From positions 1 through 64,000 of the forward strand of contig NZ_JALIRS010000004.1 in assembly GCF_023337795.1 (NCBI RefSeq): 64,000 bases of DNA, written 5' to 3'. Shown here one piece after another: positions 19,747 to 28,672 of the stretch. Origin of the DNA: Lysinibacillus sp. BPa_S21. Lineage in GTDB: Bacteria > Bacillota > Bacilli > Bacillales_A > Planococcaceae. Every line of letters starts with the position of its first letter. Position 1 is the first letter of the stretch. The notes beneath the pieces are model-generated. The model saw only the letters and a list, made by a program, of their open reading frames with translations. It did not search any database and was not told the origin of the DNA. Made by a program: the position numbers and the translations under genes.

Positions 19747-19774
19747 ATATGACTCGTTTTGGTTGTTGTTTTTC

Positions 19775-19813
19775 CAAAATTAAAAGCGTATTCGAGAAAT
19801 TTCGAATACGCTG
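19775..19813 (-). terminator. Terminator for the minus-strand lipoprotein gene
   Basis: AGCGTATTCGA / TCGAATACGCT perfect 11-bp stem; on the minus strand it is followed by TTTTAATTTT. Confidence 0.8.
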
Positions 19814-19837
19814 GTTTTCGAGTGGTAAATACATAAT

Positions 19838-20344
19838 CTATCTTTTTAATGTTTCTATTTTTTGAAAAATATCTTTGTAAAGGATATCTATCTCTTTTTC
19901 ATCTTTTAAAAAGAAATACCAAGCATCTTCTCTATTTACAGCGTTATCAGATAAATAAATTGTCGTATGAGAACCGTTATTTAATGCTTCCTGATGAGCT
20001 GTTTCATAGGTAAGACCGTCATTTGTAAATGGTAAATGACGTTTTGTTGAATCAAAAAAAATAATAGGTATTTTCGAATTTTTATAAACTTTAACAAACC
20101 TATCATCTGATGCTTCTTCAAACAGCACTGGTGTTATCATAACAGCATCAAAATTTGTTGAAATGTGCATTGTATCTTCACTAAATTCATCTAATGAAAT
20201 TGGTTCGAAATGAATTTTTTCGTTTTTTAGTTCAGGAATATCACCAACTACCGCAATTTTTAAAGGTGCTCCATCATATTTAACTTCATCATTTGAACAC
20301 GCAGCTAATAATAACAAACTTACTATGAATAAAATTTTTTTCAA
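19838..20344 (-). CDS. Putative lipoprotein, unknown function
   Basis: 168 aa with a short signal sequence and lipobox LLAAC (Cys16), so lipid-anchored to the outer face of the membrane. The mature part (IAVVGDIPELKNEKIHFEPI, ITPVLFEEASDD, KIPIIFFDSTK) suggests a Rossmann-like alpha/beta fold, but no family is recognised. The start is TTG at 20344, after AAGGGGAATAATAAAT. Monocistronic, between two tail-adjacent plus-strand genes. Confidence 0.8.
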   Translation of the reverse strand: MKKILFIVSLLLLAACSNDEVKYDGAPLKIAVVGDIPELKNEKIHFEPISLDEFSEDTMHISTNFDAVMITPVLFEEASDDRFVKVYKNSKIPIIFFDSTKRHLPFTNDGLTYETAHQEALNNGSHTTIYLSDNAVNREDAWYFFLKDEKEIDILYKDIFQKIETLKR

Positions 20345-20622
20345 ATTTATTATTCCCCTTTTTCTCGTAATCCTGTCCTTTTATTAACCTAAGTTTACTT
20401 ATGATTCTTTCATTATATACGTGTACAATCAGTTTTCTTAATGATCTCGTTGCGCTTTCTCCGGTTCAGATAGAAAAAGTCACTTAGAGTCTCTGCACTA
20501 ATCTCAAATAGGTGGAATTTTTAGAATTATTTAAATACATAATGGGAACTTTTTAACGGGGGATTCGTATCCATTAGTGTAAGTAAATTGGCGATTAAAT
20601 AAGAAGGATTGGGGAGTAAAGT

Positions 20623-21189
20623 GTGACACAAAAACAAACTAAGAATGAATTTTGGGCATGGTTTAAAGCAATTGGACTAGCAGTCATTTTTACAATGGGT
20701 GTACGTTATTTTATTTTATCCCCTGTAGTTGTAAAAGGTGCTTCAATGGAGCCGACTTTTGAAACTGGAGATAAAGTTATTGTTAATAAAGTGGGACCGC
20801 GAATTTCCAATTATAATCGTTTCGATGTAATTGTCTTTGAAACGAAAGCAGCAGAGCATTATATTAAAAGAATCATCGGCATACCAGGAGATCATATAGC
20901 CTACAAAGATGACGTTTTATACATAAACGGGAAGGCTTTTGATGAGCCCTATTTAACAGAATATAAAGAAGGATTACTTGATAAAGGTGATTTTACATAT
21001 GATTTCACCTTAGAGGAACAACTAGGAGAAATGACTGTACCAGAGGGTCATTATTTCGTACTTGGGGATAATCGCCGGCAAAGCATAGATAGTCGGAGTT
21101 CGAATATCGGATTCGTGTCAAAGGATAAAATTTTAGGAACAGCAGGCTTTGTATTGTGGCCATTTGAAAGGCTTGGTAGTAAACATTAG
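20623..21189 (+). CDS. sipS: Type I signal peptidase
   Basis: Leader peptidase, 188 aa. One N-terminal transmembrane helix (about residues 14-33), with the catalytic domain outside. Catalytic Ser is in VKGASMEPTF (box B) and the general-base Lys is in YIKRIIGIPGD (box D); LGDNRRQSIDSR is box E. It removes signal peptides from Sec/Tat substrates. GTG start after GGGGAG. Bacillales often have several paralogues, so the sipS name indicates the class, not orthology. Confidence 0.92.
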   Translation: MTQKQTKNEFWAWFKAIGLAVIFTMGVRYFILSPVVVKGASMEPTFETGDKVIVNKVGPRISNYNRFDVIVFETKAAEHYIKRIIGIPGDHIAYKDDVLYINGKAFDEPYLTEYKEGLLDKGDFTYDFTLEEQLGEMTVPEGHYFVLGDNRRQSIDSRSSNIGFVSKDKILGTAGFVLWPFERLGSKH

Positions 21190-21204
21190 TTGAAGGGAGA
21201 GGAA

Positions 21205-22104
21205 ATGCTTATGAAAATTATTACTGTCCATCATTATGATGCGTTTAGTACGATACCTAATAAGGGAAATCCAGCAGGTGTTGTGGTAGAGGGAGATCAG
21301 TATAGTGAAATAGAAATGTAGGCTATTGCTAAGCAAGTAGGTTTTAATGAAACAGCCTTTGCGCTAAAATCGGAAAAAGCAGATTTGCGTATTCGCTATT
21401 TCACGCCAGGGCATGAAGTAAATTTATGCGGACATGCTACGATGGCAACGCTATATGCACTAAAAACAAAAGGTTTACTAGAAGATAAGTCAAAACTTAC
21501 TATTGAGACAAAAGCAGGCGTTCTCCCTGTTGAAATAAAAGAACAAAAAGAAGGATAAATTTACATTACCATGCAATATGCAACACCTCAGTTTGTAGCC
21601 TTCAATGGTTCAAGATCGAAGCTTGCCCAATCTATTGGACTAACAGAAGAAGCGATACATCCTGAATTACCGATAGTTTATGGAAGTACAGGAATTTGGA
21701 CACTGCTTATTCCTATTAAAAATTTAACAGACTTTGATAAAATGATGCCGCAAACTGCAGATTTTCCAACTATCCTAGAAGAAATGCCAAAAGCATCCTT
21801 GCATCCTTTTTGCTTAGAGGCATTTGATAAGAATGCTGATATGCATGCAAGGCATTTCTCATCTCCATACTCTGGAACAATTGAAGATATTGCTACAGGT
21901 ACTGCCTCTGGTGTTATGGGCGCGTATTTTGCAGAGTATATTCAACGACAAGCACAATTACCGAAAACGCTAATCGTCGAACAAGGTCAGGAACTTGGCA
22001 AGGATGGACGTGTCCACGTACATGTGAAAAGCGAAAAAGGGAAACTGAATATTTCAATTACAGGAACTGCTGTGCATGTAAAGGAACTAAAGATACGAAT
22101 ATAA
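21205..22104 (+). pseudogene. PhzF-family isomerase, two in-frame stops
   Basis: A full-length PhzF-fold frame of about 299 codons is interrupted by TAG at 21319-21321 and TAA at 21556-21558. There is no frameshift; both sides stay in one frame and read as family sequence: [20 protein letters not shown], the catalytic-Glu region [27 protein letters not shown], then after the second stop [19 protein letters not shown]. Both stops sit where Gln codons are likely (EMQAIAKQVG, KEGQIYITMQ), so C-to-T changes would explain them. AGGGAGAGG precedes the start. The piece from 21571 would encode a C-terminal half only. Confidence 0.88.
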
Positions 22105-22110
22105 TAAGAA

Positions 22111-22156
22111 GGGCCGCTTAAAGTACGTTCATCACTTTAGAAGCGGCCATTTTTTT
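22111..22156 (+). terminator. Terminator after the phzF pseudogene
   Basis: GGCCGCTT / AAGCGGCC stem with a long loop, then ATTTTTTT. Confidence 0.85.
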
Positions 22157-22176
22157 CTGGAATGTCGTCCATTCCA

Positions 22177-22356
22177 TTAATGTTTTATCTCTTCAATGAC
22201 TTTTTCTTTCAAATCTGCATCCATAGAGGAAAGCTTAACGTTATTAGTGAGACGTTCTTTTAACTCTCTATCTGTCATAATACCGCGTTCTTCTAGGATT
22301 TGTACCAGTAGATTTAATGTCATCAAATTTTTAATTTCAGCTGCTTTTGTATCCAT
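22177..22356 (-). CDS. Small acidic helical protein, unknown
   Basis: 59 aa (MDTKAAEIKNLMTLNLLVQI start), charged and predicted almost fully helical (LEERGIMTDRELKERL). ATG 22356 follows GGAGGC 6-7 nt upstream; the longer reading (from 22371) is rejected. No family recognised. Monocistronic. Confidence 0.7.
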   Translation of the reverse strand: MDTKAAEIKNLMTLNLLVQILEERGIMTDRELKERLTNNVKLSSMDADLKEKVIEEIKH

Positions 22357-22564
22357 GATAAATGCCTCCAAAGTATAGTATTTCTACCTCTTTAGTGTAC
22401 TCCTTTTTTAGAAGGACGGCGTAAAATGGTAAAACAAAGCGAATTTATTTCGTGTCCCGGAATATATTGAATGATTCTAGCAATAGTGGAATACATGTCA
22501 TAGCTAGAAATTAGCGTCAAATAGTTGTATATGTAATAAAGCTAATTTATTATCTCTATATCAA

Positions 22565-22589
22565 AAAACTCCTAATAATAGGAGTTTTT
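22565..22589. terminator. Short bidirectional terminator
   Basis: AAAAAACTCCTAATAATAGGAGTTTTTC: 7-bp stem with A-run before and T-run after. It would end the minus-strand transcript from 22790-23326. Confidence 0.75.
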
Positions 22590-22628
22590 CTATTTAAACC
22601 GGTATGTATTTATGTCAATAAGAAGCTT

Positions 22629-22796
22629 ACTCTGTTTTCCGCTGCCAGAGCTGTCCACTTCGCCGCTAAAACAGCTATTTCCGCCGCAAAAGCCATCCAC
22701 TTCGCCGCTAAAACAGCTATTTCCGCCGCAAAAGCCGTTCACATCGCCACCATAACTGCTATTTCCGCTGCTAAAGCTGTTCACTTCACCTAATTA
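22629..22796. repeat. 21-bp tandem repeat, about eight units
   Basis: Alternating 21-bp units of the types CTGTCCACTTCGCCGCTAAA and CAGCTATTTCCGCCGCAAAA, so the higher-order period is 42 bp; two 42-bp blocks near 22653-22736 are almost identical. It begins at the stop codon of the tubby-like gene and lies between that gene and its terminator. Open frames on both strands (for example 22590-22784 minus, Gly/Ser/Cys-rich) follow from the multiple-of-three period and have no supported start. Confidence 0.8.
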
Positions 22797-23326
22797 TTTA
22801 TAGAGAATAATGCCTGATACAAAGTTGCTAGCAAAGCAACAAAGAGCGTGTCGTCAGAGTTAAAAAGTTTAAACGATACACCAGTACGCACAAGTTCAGT
22901 TTCGATATTACTCGCGCTAGCTATTTTTTCATCATTACAATATAAATAGGCGGTTGAAGTGAAATCCTTTTCAAAGCGAAAAGCGAGTCCATCCATTCTA
23001 AAAGAGTACGAGGATTCAAGTAATTGAACCGTCTTCCGTTGGATTGGTAAAATGGATCCATCCGGCATTATAAGCTGATGGCTAACACCCTTTGTCAATA
23101 ATGTAGATTGCACTTGAAAAAGTGGTGCGCCTAAAGTAGTGCGTGTTTCATAACGATGTGGTAAAGACTGCTGTGCAGCTACTAGCATGACAGCATTCAT
23201 TACTTTTCCAACGGATGAACGCTCTACTTTTTGTAGCATACAAACCGTCTCATTTTGTTCATTTACAATAGGGATATTTGAAAAGCTTTCGAAAGCTTTT
23301 GGGTAGGTAAGGGTAAATGTAGTCAT
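22790..23326 (-). CDS. Tubby C-terminal-like / LURP-one-type domain protein
   Basis: 178 aa, cytoplasmic. The pattern of short beta strands and the elements TLGAPLFQVQSTLLTKGVSH and FRFEKDFTSTAYLYCNDEKI fit the tubby C-terminal-like fold found in uncharacterised Bacillales proteins; this is a fold-level judgement. ATG 23326 follows GGAGGC. The downstream 21-bp repeat array starts within its last codon. Confidence 0.6.
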   Translation of the reverse strand: MTTFTLTYPKAFESFSNIPIVNEQNETVCMLQKVERSSVGKVMNAVMLVAAQQSLPHRYETRTTLGAPLFQVQSTLLTKGVSHQLIMPDGSILPIQRKTVQLLESSYSFRMDGLAFRFEKDFTSTAYLYCNDEKIASASNIETELVRTGVSFKLFNSDDTLFVALLATLYQALFSINN

Positions 23327-23479
23327 AAAAAAGCCTCCAATCTACTTACTATACGAGGAGGTTGTACTAGAAGTTTCAGCTTGTAACAAAAATTTTTAAA
23401 AAATTGCGGAGCAGCAAGAGTAAATATCTAGGTAAGCAACAAATAGTGGTACATTCGAGGTAAAAGAAGATGAAGTTAA

Positions 23480-23532
23480 TCAATGAAAAAGGCTGTCCGA
23501 TCATGTGAAATTGTTTATGTTCGGACAGCCTT
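23480..23532 (-). terminator. Terminator for dctP
   Basis: AAGGCTGTCCGA / TCGGACAGCCTT 12-bp stem; on the minus strand it is followed by TTTTTCATTG. Confidence 0.85.
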
Positions 23533-23537
23533 CATTT

Positions 23538-24803
23538 TTATTGTTGGGTTGTGACTTCTCCTGCAAGAGCACGTTTTTCCTGCTCTGGATCGAATTCTTT
23601 TTCCATTTTTGATACGACAACTGCTGCTACACCATTACCGATTAAGTTTGTAACGGCGCGAGCCTCTGACATAAAGCGATCGACCCCGATTAACAGAGCA
23701 ATCCCTTCTACCGGAATCATAGGGAATGCTGCTAATGTTGCTGCTAGCGTAATAAAGCCAGAGCCTGTTACACCTGCTGCACCTTTAGATGTTAGCATTA
23801 AAATAGCAAGCAACGTAATTTGATGCCAAATATCTAAATCAACACCATAAGCTTGTGCGATAAAAATTGCCGCCATAGATAAGTAAATAGACGTACCATC
23901 TAAGTTAAAAGAATACCCCGTTGGAACAACAAGACCAACGACTTGTTTAGAGCAACCGTAGTTTTCTAATTTGCGCATCATCGAAGGAAGTGCAGATTCT
24001 GATGATGATGTCCCAATAACGATAAAAATTTCATCTTTAATATATTTAATAAATTTAAAAATACTGAACCCGAAGTAACGTGTAATCAGACCAATGATCA
24101 CTACGATAAAAATAAACATTGTAATATACACGGATAGCATTAAAAATCCTAAGTTTCCAAGTGATTTAAGACCGAAATTTCCGATTGTGTAACTCATGGC
24201 ACCAAATGCACCAATCGGGGAAACCTTCATGACCATATTAACAATTTTAAAGAAAATATCTGCTACTTGTTCGAAAAATTTAATAACAGGTTTTGATTGT
24301 TCACCAATAGCTGCAGCAGCTAAGCCGAATAAAACTGCTGAGAATAGTACAGGTAATAACTCTCCATTTGCAAGGGCTCCAACAACATTATCAGGAATAA
24401 TTTGCATAATAAATGCGCCAAAGCCATGCTCAGTAGCGGCTGCTGCCTCTGTATATTGGGAAACATCTGCACCGTCCGCGGTTGCTGTATTAAAGTTTTT
24501 ACCAGGTTGTACAATATTGACAACGATTAAGCCAATTGCTAGAGCGAAAGTAGAGACAATCTCAAAATAAATTAATGCCTTCCCGCCAATTTTACCAACT
24601 TTTTTTACATCACCCATACTACCAATTCCAATAACAACTGTTAAGAAAATGATAGGGGCTATTAACATCTTAATTAATTTAATAAAAATATCTGCTAATA
24701 TTTTTAACTTCGCTCCGAACTCTGGGAACGTAGCACCGACAATGATACCTAGCACAATAGCAATCAGTACTTGCACAGTTAAGTTTTTAAAATTTATACG
24801 CAT
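23538..24803 (-). CDS. dctP: C4-dicarboxylate:cation symporter DctP (DAACS family)
   Basis: 421-aa glutamate/dicarboxylate transporter with eight transmembrane helices and re-entrant loops. Signatures: the serine-rich loop GTSSSESALPSMM, the NLDGTSIYLSMA helix (the NMDGT equivalent), and the C-terminal GVDRFMSEARAVTNLIGNG. Length equals that of B. subtilis DctP. The divergent neighbours DctB, DctS and DctR make C4-dicarboxylate (succinate, fumarate, malate) the likely substrate rather than glutamate. ATG 24803 follows AAGGGGAG. A CcpA-type cre site lies upstream. Confidence 0.92.
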   Translation of the reverse strand: MRINFKNLTVQVLIAIVLGIIVGATFPEFGAKLKILADIFIKLIKMLIAPIIFLTVVIGIGSMGDVKKVGKIGGKALIYFEIVSTFALAIGLIVVNIVQPGKNFNTATADGADVSQYTEAAAATEHGFGAFIMQIIPDNVVGALANGELLPVLFSAVLFGLAAAAIGEQSKPVIKFFEQVADIFFKIVNMVMKVSPIGAFGAMSYTIGNFGLKSLGNLGFLMLSVYITMFIFIVVIIGLITRYFGFSIFKFIKYIKDEIFIVIGTSSSESALPSMMRKLENYGCSKQVVGLVVPTGYSFNLDGTSIYLSMAAIFIAQAYGVDLDIWHQITLLAILMLTSKGAAGVTGSGFITLAATLAAFPMIPVEGIALLIGVDRFMSEARAVTNLIGNGVAAVVVSKMEKEFDPEQEKRALAGEVTTQQ

Positions 24804-24836
24804 AAAGTTCTCCCCTTACACTGTTTATGAATATTA

Positions 24837-24850
24837 TGTGAACGCTTTCA
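24837..24850 (-). promoter_or_regulatory. Candidate cre site (CcpA) upstream of dctP
   Basis: TGTGAACGCTTTCA fits the cre consensus TGWAANCGNTNWCA well (palindromic TGnnAACGCTTnCA). It lies about 34 bp before the dctP start. Repression of dicarboxylate uptake by preferred sugars would be the expected effect. Confidence 0.6.
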
Positions 24851-25019
24851 TGTGGTTTATCATAGCTGAAATTTTCCGACAATGGTTTTTATGACCGTAA
24901 AGTTTCTATTGTTCATTTTGTTCATTTTTGGGTTGAAGGGCGATAAAGTTAGTAATAGCAATGGTTTGAAGCTGTTTTATAGTAGTTTTATATTTTGGGA
25001 ATCTATTATAATACAAAAG

Positions 25020-25048
25020 AAAAAAATCCCCACTGTAGTGAGGATTTT
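25020..25048 (-). terminator. Terminator for dctB
   Basis: ATCCTCACTAC / GTGGGGAT stem read on the minus strand, followed by TTTTTTTC. Confidence 0.75.
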
Positions 25049-25101
25049 ATCATTAATGAACAAAAGTATGGCCACCCGCTACTGGGCAGAGAAGAACTAC
25101 T

Positions 25102-26151
25102 TTAAGGGGAAACAATTTTTTCAATTTCCGATAAGACATCGTTATTTTGTACATTGTTTCTATAAAAATCATAGACAGATGCTAGTTTTTCTTTCAAACG
25201 TTGGCGTTCCTTATCACTCATCGTATACACCTCAAAGTTATCTTGCTGCTCAAGTTTCTGCAAATCTTCCTTGTTCATGTCAATCGCTTGTTTAAATTGC
25301 CAGTCTGTCGTTTCTTTCATAGCTTCCATAATTTGCTTTTGAATTTTTGTAGGCAAAGATTGCCAGAAATTTTCGTTCATTAAAACAGCGTATCCTAAAA
25401 TGCCATGCTTAGTTAAGGTCATATGCTTCTGTACTTTATAAAAACCTTTAGAATAAATATTGGACGCTGTATTTTCCTGCGCATCTATGGCATTCGATTC
25501 TAAATCAGTAAAAACCTCGCTAAAGGAAATTGGGATTGAAGTAGCCCCAACAGCCTCGAATTGCTTTTCAAGGGTTTTACTTGGCATTGTACGGACACGT
25601 AAGCCTGTTAAGTCTTCAAATGTGTGAATAGGGTGATCGATAGTGGTTATATGTTTAAAGCCATTATGCCAAAAGCCTAGACCTTTTATATGAAAAGGTT
25701 TAAGCTCATTTAACAATTGTTCCCCAATCGAACCTGTAAGTACCTCATGCACTTCGTCATCCGAATTAAAAAGGTAAGGTAAATCAAGAACCTGCCAATT
25801 TGGTAAATTGGATGTCATCTTTGAAAAAGTAGGGATAATCATTTCTACATTGCCATTTTGTAAGGCTTGAAATTCATTTTCATCATTAAACAAAGAGGAG
25901 TTGGGGTAGACGTGTACCTTTACCTTCCCATTTGTTTTTTCCTCGACAAGCTCGGCGAATTTACTAGCCGCTTGTCCTTTTGGTGTATTCTCAGCTACAA
26001 CATGACTTAAATGAATCGTAATTTGGGTATCCAAGCCTTTTTGCTCATCGTCATAGGGAAGTGGCTTGGCAAATAGTAAATCTTGTTGAATACCTATTGC
26101 TATTGTTAATAATAATACGCTTATTATTGTTCCAATTATAAATTTTTTCAT
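25102..26151 (-). CDS. dctB: Dicarboxylate-binding protein DctB (TRAP-type solute-binding fold)
   Basis: 349 aa. An N-terminal hydrophobic anchor or signal (residues 4-22, no clear lipobox) is followed by the DctP/TRAP solute-binding domain: LSHVVAENTPKGQAASKFAE, FWHNGFKHITT, and the carboxylate-binding Arg region GLRVRTMPSK. No TRAP DctQ/DctM permease genes are present. In B. subtilis DctB of this type acts as an extracellular co-sensor for the DctS kinase, and the arrangement here (divergent from dctS, 91 bp apart) supports that role. Confidence 0.9.
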   Translation of the reverse strand: MKKFIIGTIISVLLLTIAIGIQQDLLFAKPLPYDDEQKGLDTQITIHLSHVVAENTPKGQAASKFAELVEEKTNGKVKVHVYPNSSLFNDENEFQALQNGNVEMIIPTFSKMTSNLPNWQVLDLPYLFNSDDEVHEVLTGSIGEQLLNELKPFHIKGLGFWHNGFKHITTIDHPIHTFEDLTGLRVRTMPSKTLEKQFEAVGATSIPISFSEVFTDLESNAIDAQENTASNIYSKGFYKVQKHMTLTKHGILGYAVLMNENFWQSLPTKIQKQIMEAMKETTDWQFKQAIDMNKEDLQKLEQQDNFEVYTMSDKERQRLKEKLASVYDFYRNNVQNNDVLSEIEKIVSP

Positions 26152-26242
26152 CTATTACACCTAATTTATTCGTATTTTCTGATGTTTTTGTTATTCTAAC
26201 ATATGGAGTAAGCTAAAATATAGTAAGAGGGAGGCGTACATC

Positions 26243-27844
26243 TTGAAATTTCAAAAATTATCGATGAAGAGTAAAATTATGTCTCTGACTTTTTTTATTC
26301 TCATGCTCTCCTTTAGTATAGGTGGTACATTTTTGCTAGGCTTTGTTATGAATGAACAAAAGGATAAGCTTGGAAATCAAGCATTACTTGTGGCAAAAAC
26401 AGTATCACAGCTTCCTGAGCTGAAAACTAACATTACAAACAATAATTTTAATGAGGCGACGAAACATATTAATCCTGTAGTGGAAGAAATACGTGATATA
26501 AATGGCGCACAGTATATTGTTGTACTTGATATGCAAAGACGTAAATACTCACATCCAAATTCGGGGGAAATCGGAAATGTCTCGGAGTCAGGGGATTTAA
26601 ACGCAGCGTTTTCTGAGCATTATTATACATCCATTGCACATGGTGAACATGGAGATATGGTACGAGCATTTGTCCCAATCATGAGTAAAGAAGGTAGACA
26701 AATAGGAGTCGTAGTTGTAGGCTACAGTGTTTTAACAGTTGTAGAGTTACTACAATCTATTCAAACTGAATTAATGATGACTATTTTGTTGTCTCTTTTC
26801 TTTAGTGCATGGGGGGCTCGTACATTAGGGCTTCATATGAAAAAGCAAATGTTTGGGCTTGAGCCACACGAAATTGCTAAAATGTATGTGGAACGGACAG
26901 AAACCTTTAACGCGATGCATGAAGGGATTATTGCCATTGATAATGATTTGACAATCACGATATTTAATGAAAAAGCGAGTGAAATTTTAGGTGTTCACAA
27001 AGAACCGTCAACATTAATAGGGAAGAAAATTTTTAACGTCTTACCGGATACACGATTGCCAGAAATTTTGGAGCTAGATCAACCCATTTTTAATCGTGAG
27101 CTCTATATTAATGATCACAGTATTATGAGTAATCGTATTCCTATACAAGTTAATGGAAAAACGGTCGGCGCTGTGGCCATGTTTAAGGATCGTACTGAAG
27201 TGAAGAAGCTTGCAGAGGAATTAACGGGTGTTAAGGCGTTTGTACAAGCATTACGTGTACAAACACATGAGCATAAAAATAAATTACATACAATAGCTGG
27301 TCTTTTGCAGCTGGGACACCATGAACAAGCACTTTCTTATTTAACGCAAGTAAAAGAAGAACACGATGAAATTACAAACTTTTTAAATGAACGCATTAAA
27401 AATGAAAATATTTCAGGGCTCTTACTTAGTAAAATTTCCTACGCAAAAGAACAGGGAATTCAACTGGAGATTGACAGAGAAAGCCGTTTGACAACATTTC
27501 CTAACAATTTAGATCAACATGATTTCGTTATTTTATTTGGTAACTTAATTGAAAATGCTATTGATGCATTAAGGGATGTACAAATTGAAGAAAAAATAAT
27601 CCATGTTTCAGTTGATGAGGATGAGGATGTACTGGCAATCTTAGTAACGGATAATGGCAGAGGGATGACGAATGAAGTCAAGGCGCATATTTTTGATAAT
27701 GGCTATTCAACAAAAGAGAAAAAAGGTCGAGGCATTGGACTTTTCTTAATAAAAGAAATTGTACAGAAAGGAAAAGGGGAAATAGAAGTCATAAGTGAAC
27801 CGAATAAAGGAACGAGTTTTTTAATAACTTTTTATCATACTTAA
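26243..27844 (+). CDS. dctS: Sensor histidine kinase DctS (CitA/DcuS type)
   Basis: 533 aa. TM1 at about 12-33, an extracellular PDC/CACHE sensor at about 35-170, TM2 at about 172-195, a cytoplasmic PAS domain at about 215-325, then the DHp segment RVQTHEHKNKLHTIAGLLQL with the phospho-accepting His, and HATPase (NLIENAIDAL, DNGRGM, GRGIGLFLI). It senses C4-dicarboxylates, likely with DctB and DctP. The start is TTG at 26243 behind GAGGGAGGCG. The response regulator follows 84 bp downstream. Confidence 0.93.
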   Translation: MKFQKLSMKSKIMSLTFFILMLSFSIGGTFLLGFVMNEQKDKLGNQALLVAKTVSQLPELKTNITNNNFNEATKHINPVVEEIRDINGAQYIVVLDMQRRKYSHPNSGEIGNVSESGDLNAAFSEHYYTSIAHGEHGDMVRAFVPIMSKEGRQIGVVVVGYSVLTVVELLQSIQTELMMTILLSLFFSAWGARTLGLHMKKQMFGLEPHEIAKMYVERTETFNAMHEGIIAIDNDLTITIFNEKASEILGVHKEPSTLIGKKIFNVLPDTRLPEILELDQPIFNRELYINDHSIMSNRIPIQVNGKTVGAVAMFKDRTEVKKLAEELTGVKAFVQALRVQTHEHKNKLHTIAGLLQLGHHEQALSYLTQVKEEHDEITNFLNERIKNENISGLLLSKISYAKEQGIQLEIDRESRLTTFPNNLDQHDFVILFGNLIENAIDALRDVQIEEKIIHVSVDEDEDVLAILVTDNGRGMTNEVKAHIFDNGYSTKEKKGRGIGLFLIKEIVQKGKGEIEVISEPNKGTSFLITFYHT

Positions 27845-27928
27845 ATAGTGGAAGTAGAAGCGAGCAATTCTAAGGGAACAGCGAAGCTCTCTTAGATAGC
27901 TTCCTTCAGTGAATATGGAGGACTGACA

Positions 27929-28642
27929 GTGACACAAACTAAGGTTTTATTAATAGAGGATGATCCAATGGTGCGGGAGGTTAATCGCCAATTTATTGAA
28001 AAGATAGCTGGATTTAAAGTAATTGGACAAGCCTCAAATGGAGTTGAAGGGATTGCTCAAATTCAAAAACTTCAACCAGGATTAGTATTTATGGATATTT
28101 TCATGCCAGAGCAGGATGGAGTGACAAGCTTGCGGAAAATTCGTGAGCTCAAGTTACCAGTAGACGTAATTACAGTAACCGCTGCTAATGATATGGAAAC
28201 TGTAAAACAGGTCCTGCATCTTGGCGTCTTTGATTATATTATGAAACCTTTTTCATTTGAACGAGTACAAGGTACGCTTGAAAATTATTTGCGCTTCAAA
28301 AAGCAAATGCAAACGGAGCGTGAGTTAACACAAGGAGAGCTTGATCAGTTATTCCATTATCATGGTGGACAAAACGAGGTTCAGCAATCGAATGTTTTAC
28401 GGTCAGAGAAAAGTTTACCGAAAGGTTTTAATCGTGCAACACTGGAGAAAGTTGTACACTATTTGCAGTCTGTGGAAGGAGCGTCGGCAGAAGAAGTAGC
28501 CAGTGGTGTAGGGATTGCGCGTGTCACAGCAAGACGATATTTAGATTATTTAGAGAAACAAGAGGAAATTACGATGGATGTGCATTATGGTGGCATTGGT
28601 CGCCCGGTCAATTATTATTTTGTAAATAAAGAAAAATCCTGA
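27929..28642 (+). CDS. dctR: Response regulator DctR (CitB family)
   Basis: 237 aa. The receiver domain has acidic pocket EDD near residue 10, phospho-acceptor Asp in VFMDIFMP near residue 55, and the Lys of IMKPFSF near 105. The C-terminal HTH (about 175-232) reads SAEEVASGVGIARVTARRYL. It should activate dctP when phosphorylated by DctS. The start is GTG at 27929, after GGAGGAC. A hairpin-like stretch fills the gap after dctS. Confidence 0.93.
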   Translation: MTQTKVLLIEDDPMVREVNRQFIEKIAGFKVIGQASNGVEGIAQIQKLQPGLVFMDIFMPEQDGVTSLRKIRELKLPVDVITVTAANDMETVKQVLHLGVFDYIMKPFSFERVQGTLENYLRFKKQMQTERELTQGELDQLFHYHGGQNEVQQSNVLRSEKSLPKGFNRATLEKVVHYLQSVEGASAEEVASGVGIARVTARRYLDYLEKQEEITMDVHYGGIGRPVNYYFVNKEKS

Positions 28643-28672
28643 TTGTCTATTTTTACAATCAGGATTTTTTTG
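28633..28672. terminator. Bidirectional terminator dctR / ispH
   Basis: AAATCCTGATTGT / ACAATCAGGATTT stem with TTTTTTT after and AAAAA before. Confidence 0.92.

Noticed and set aside
21319-21558. Programmed stop-codon readthrough in phzF
   Set aside because: Two different stops (TAG, TAA) at likely Gln positions, with no stem-loop or other recoding signal seen; pseudogenisation is simpler.
22590-22784. Gly/Ser/Cys-rich 64-aa frame
   Set aside because: Product of 21-bp tandem repeats, which stay open in several frames; no supported start.
23538-24803. Glutamate symporter GltP/GltT as the call
   Set aside because: Possible by family, but 421-aa length and the divergent dctB-dctS-dctR cluster favour DctP.
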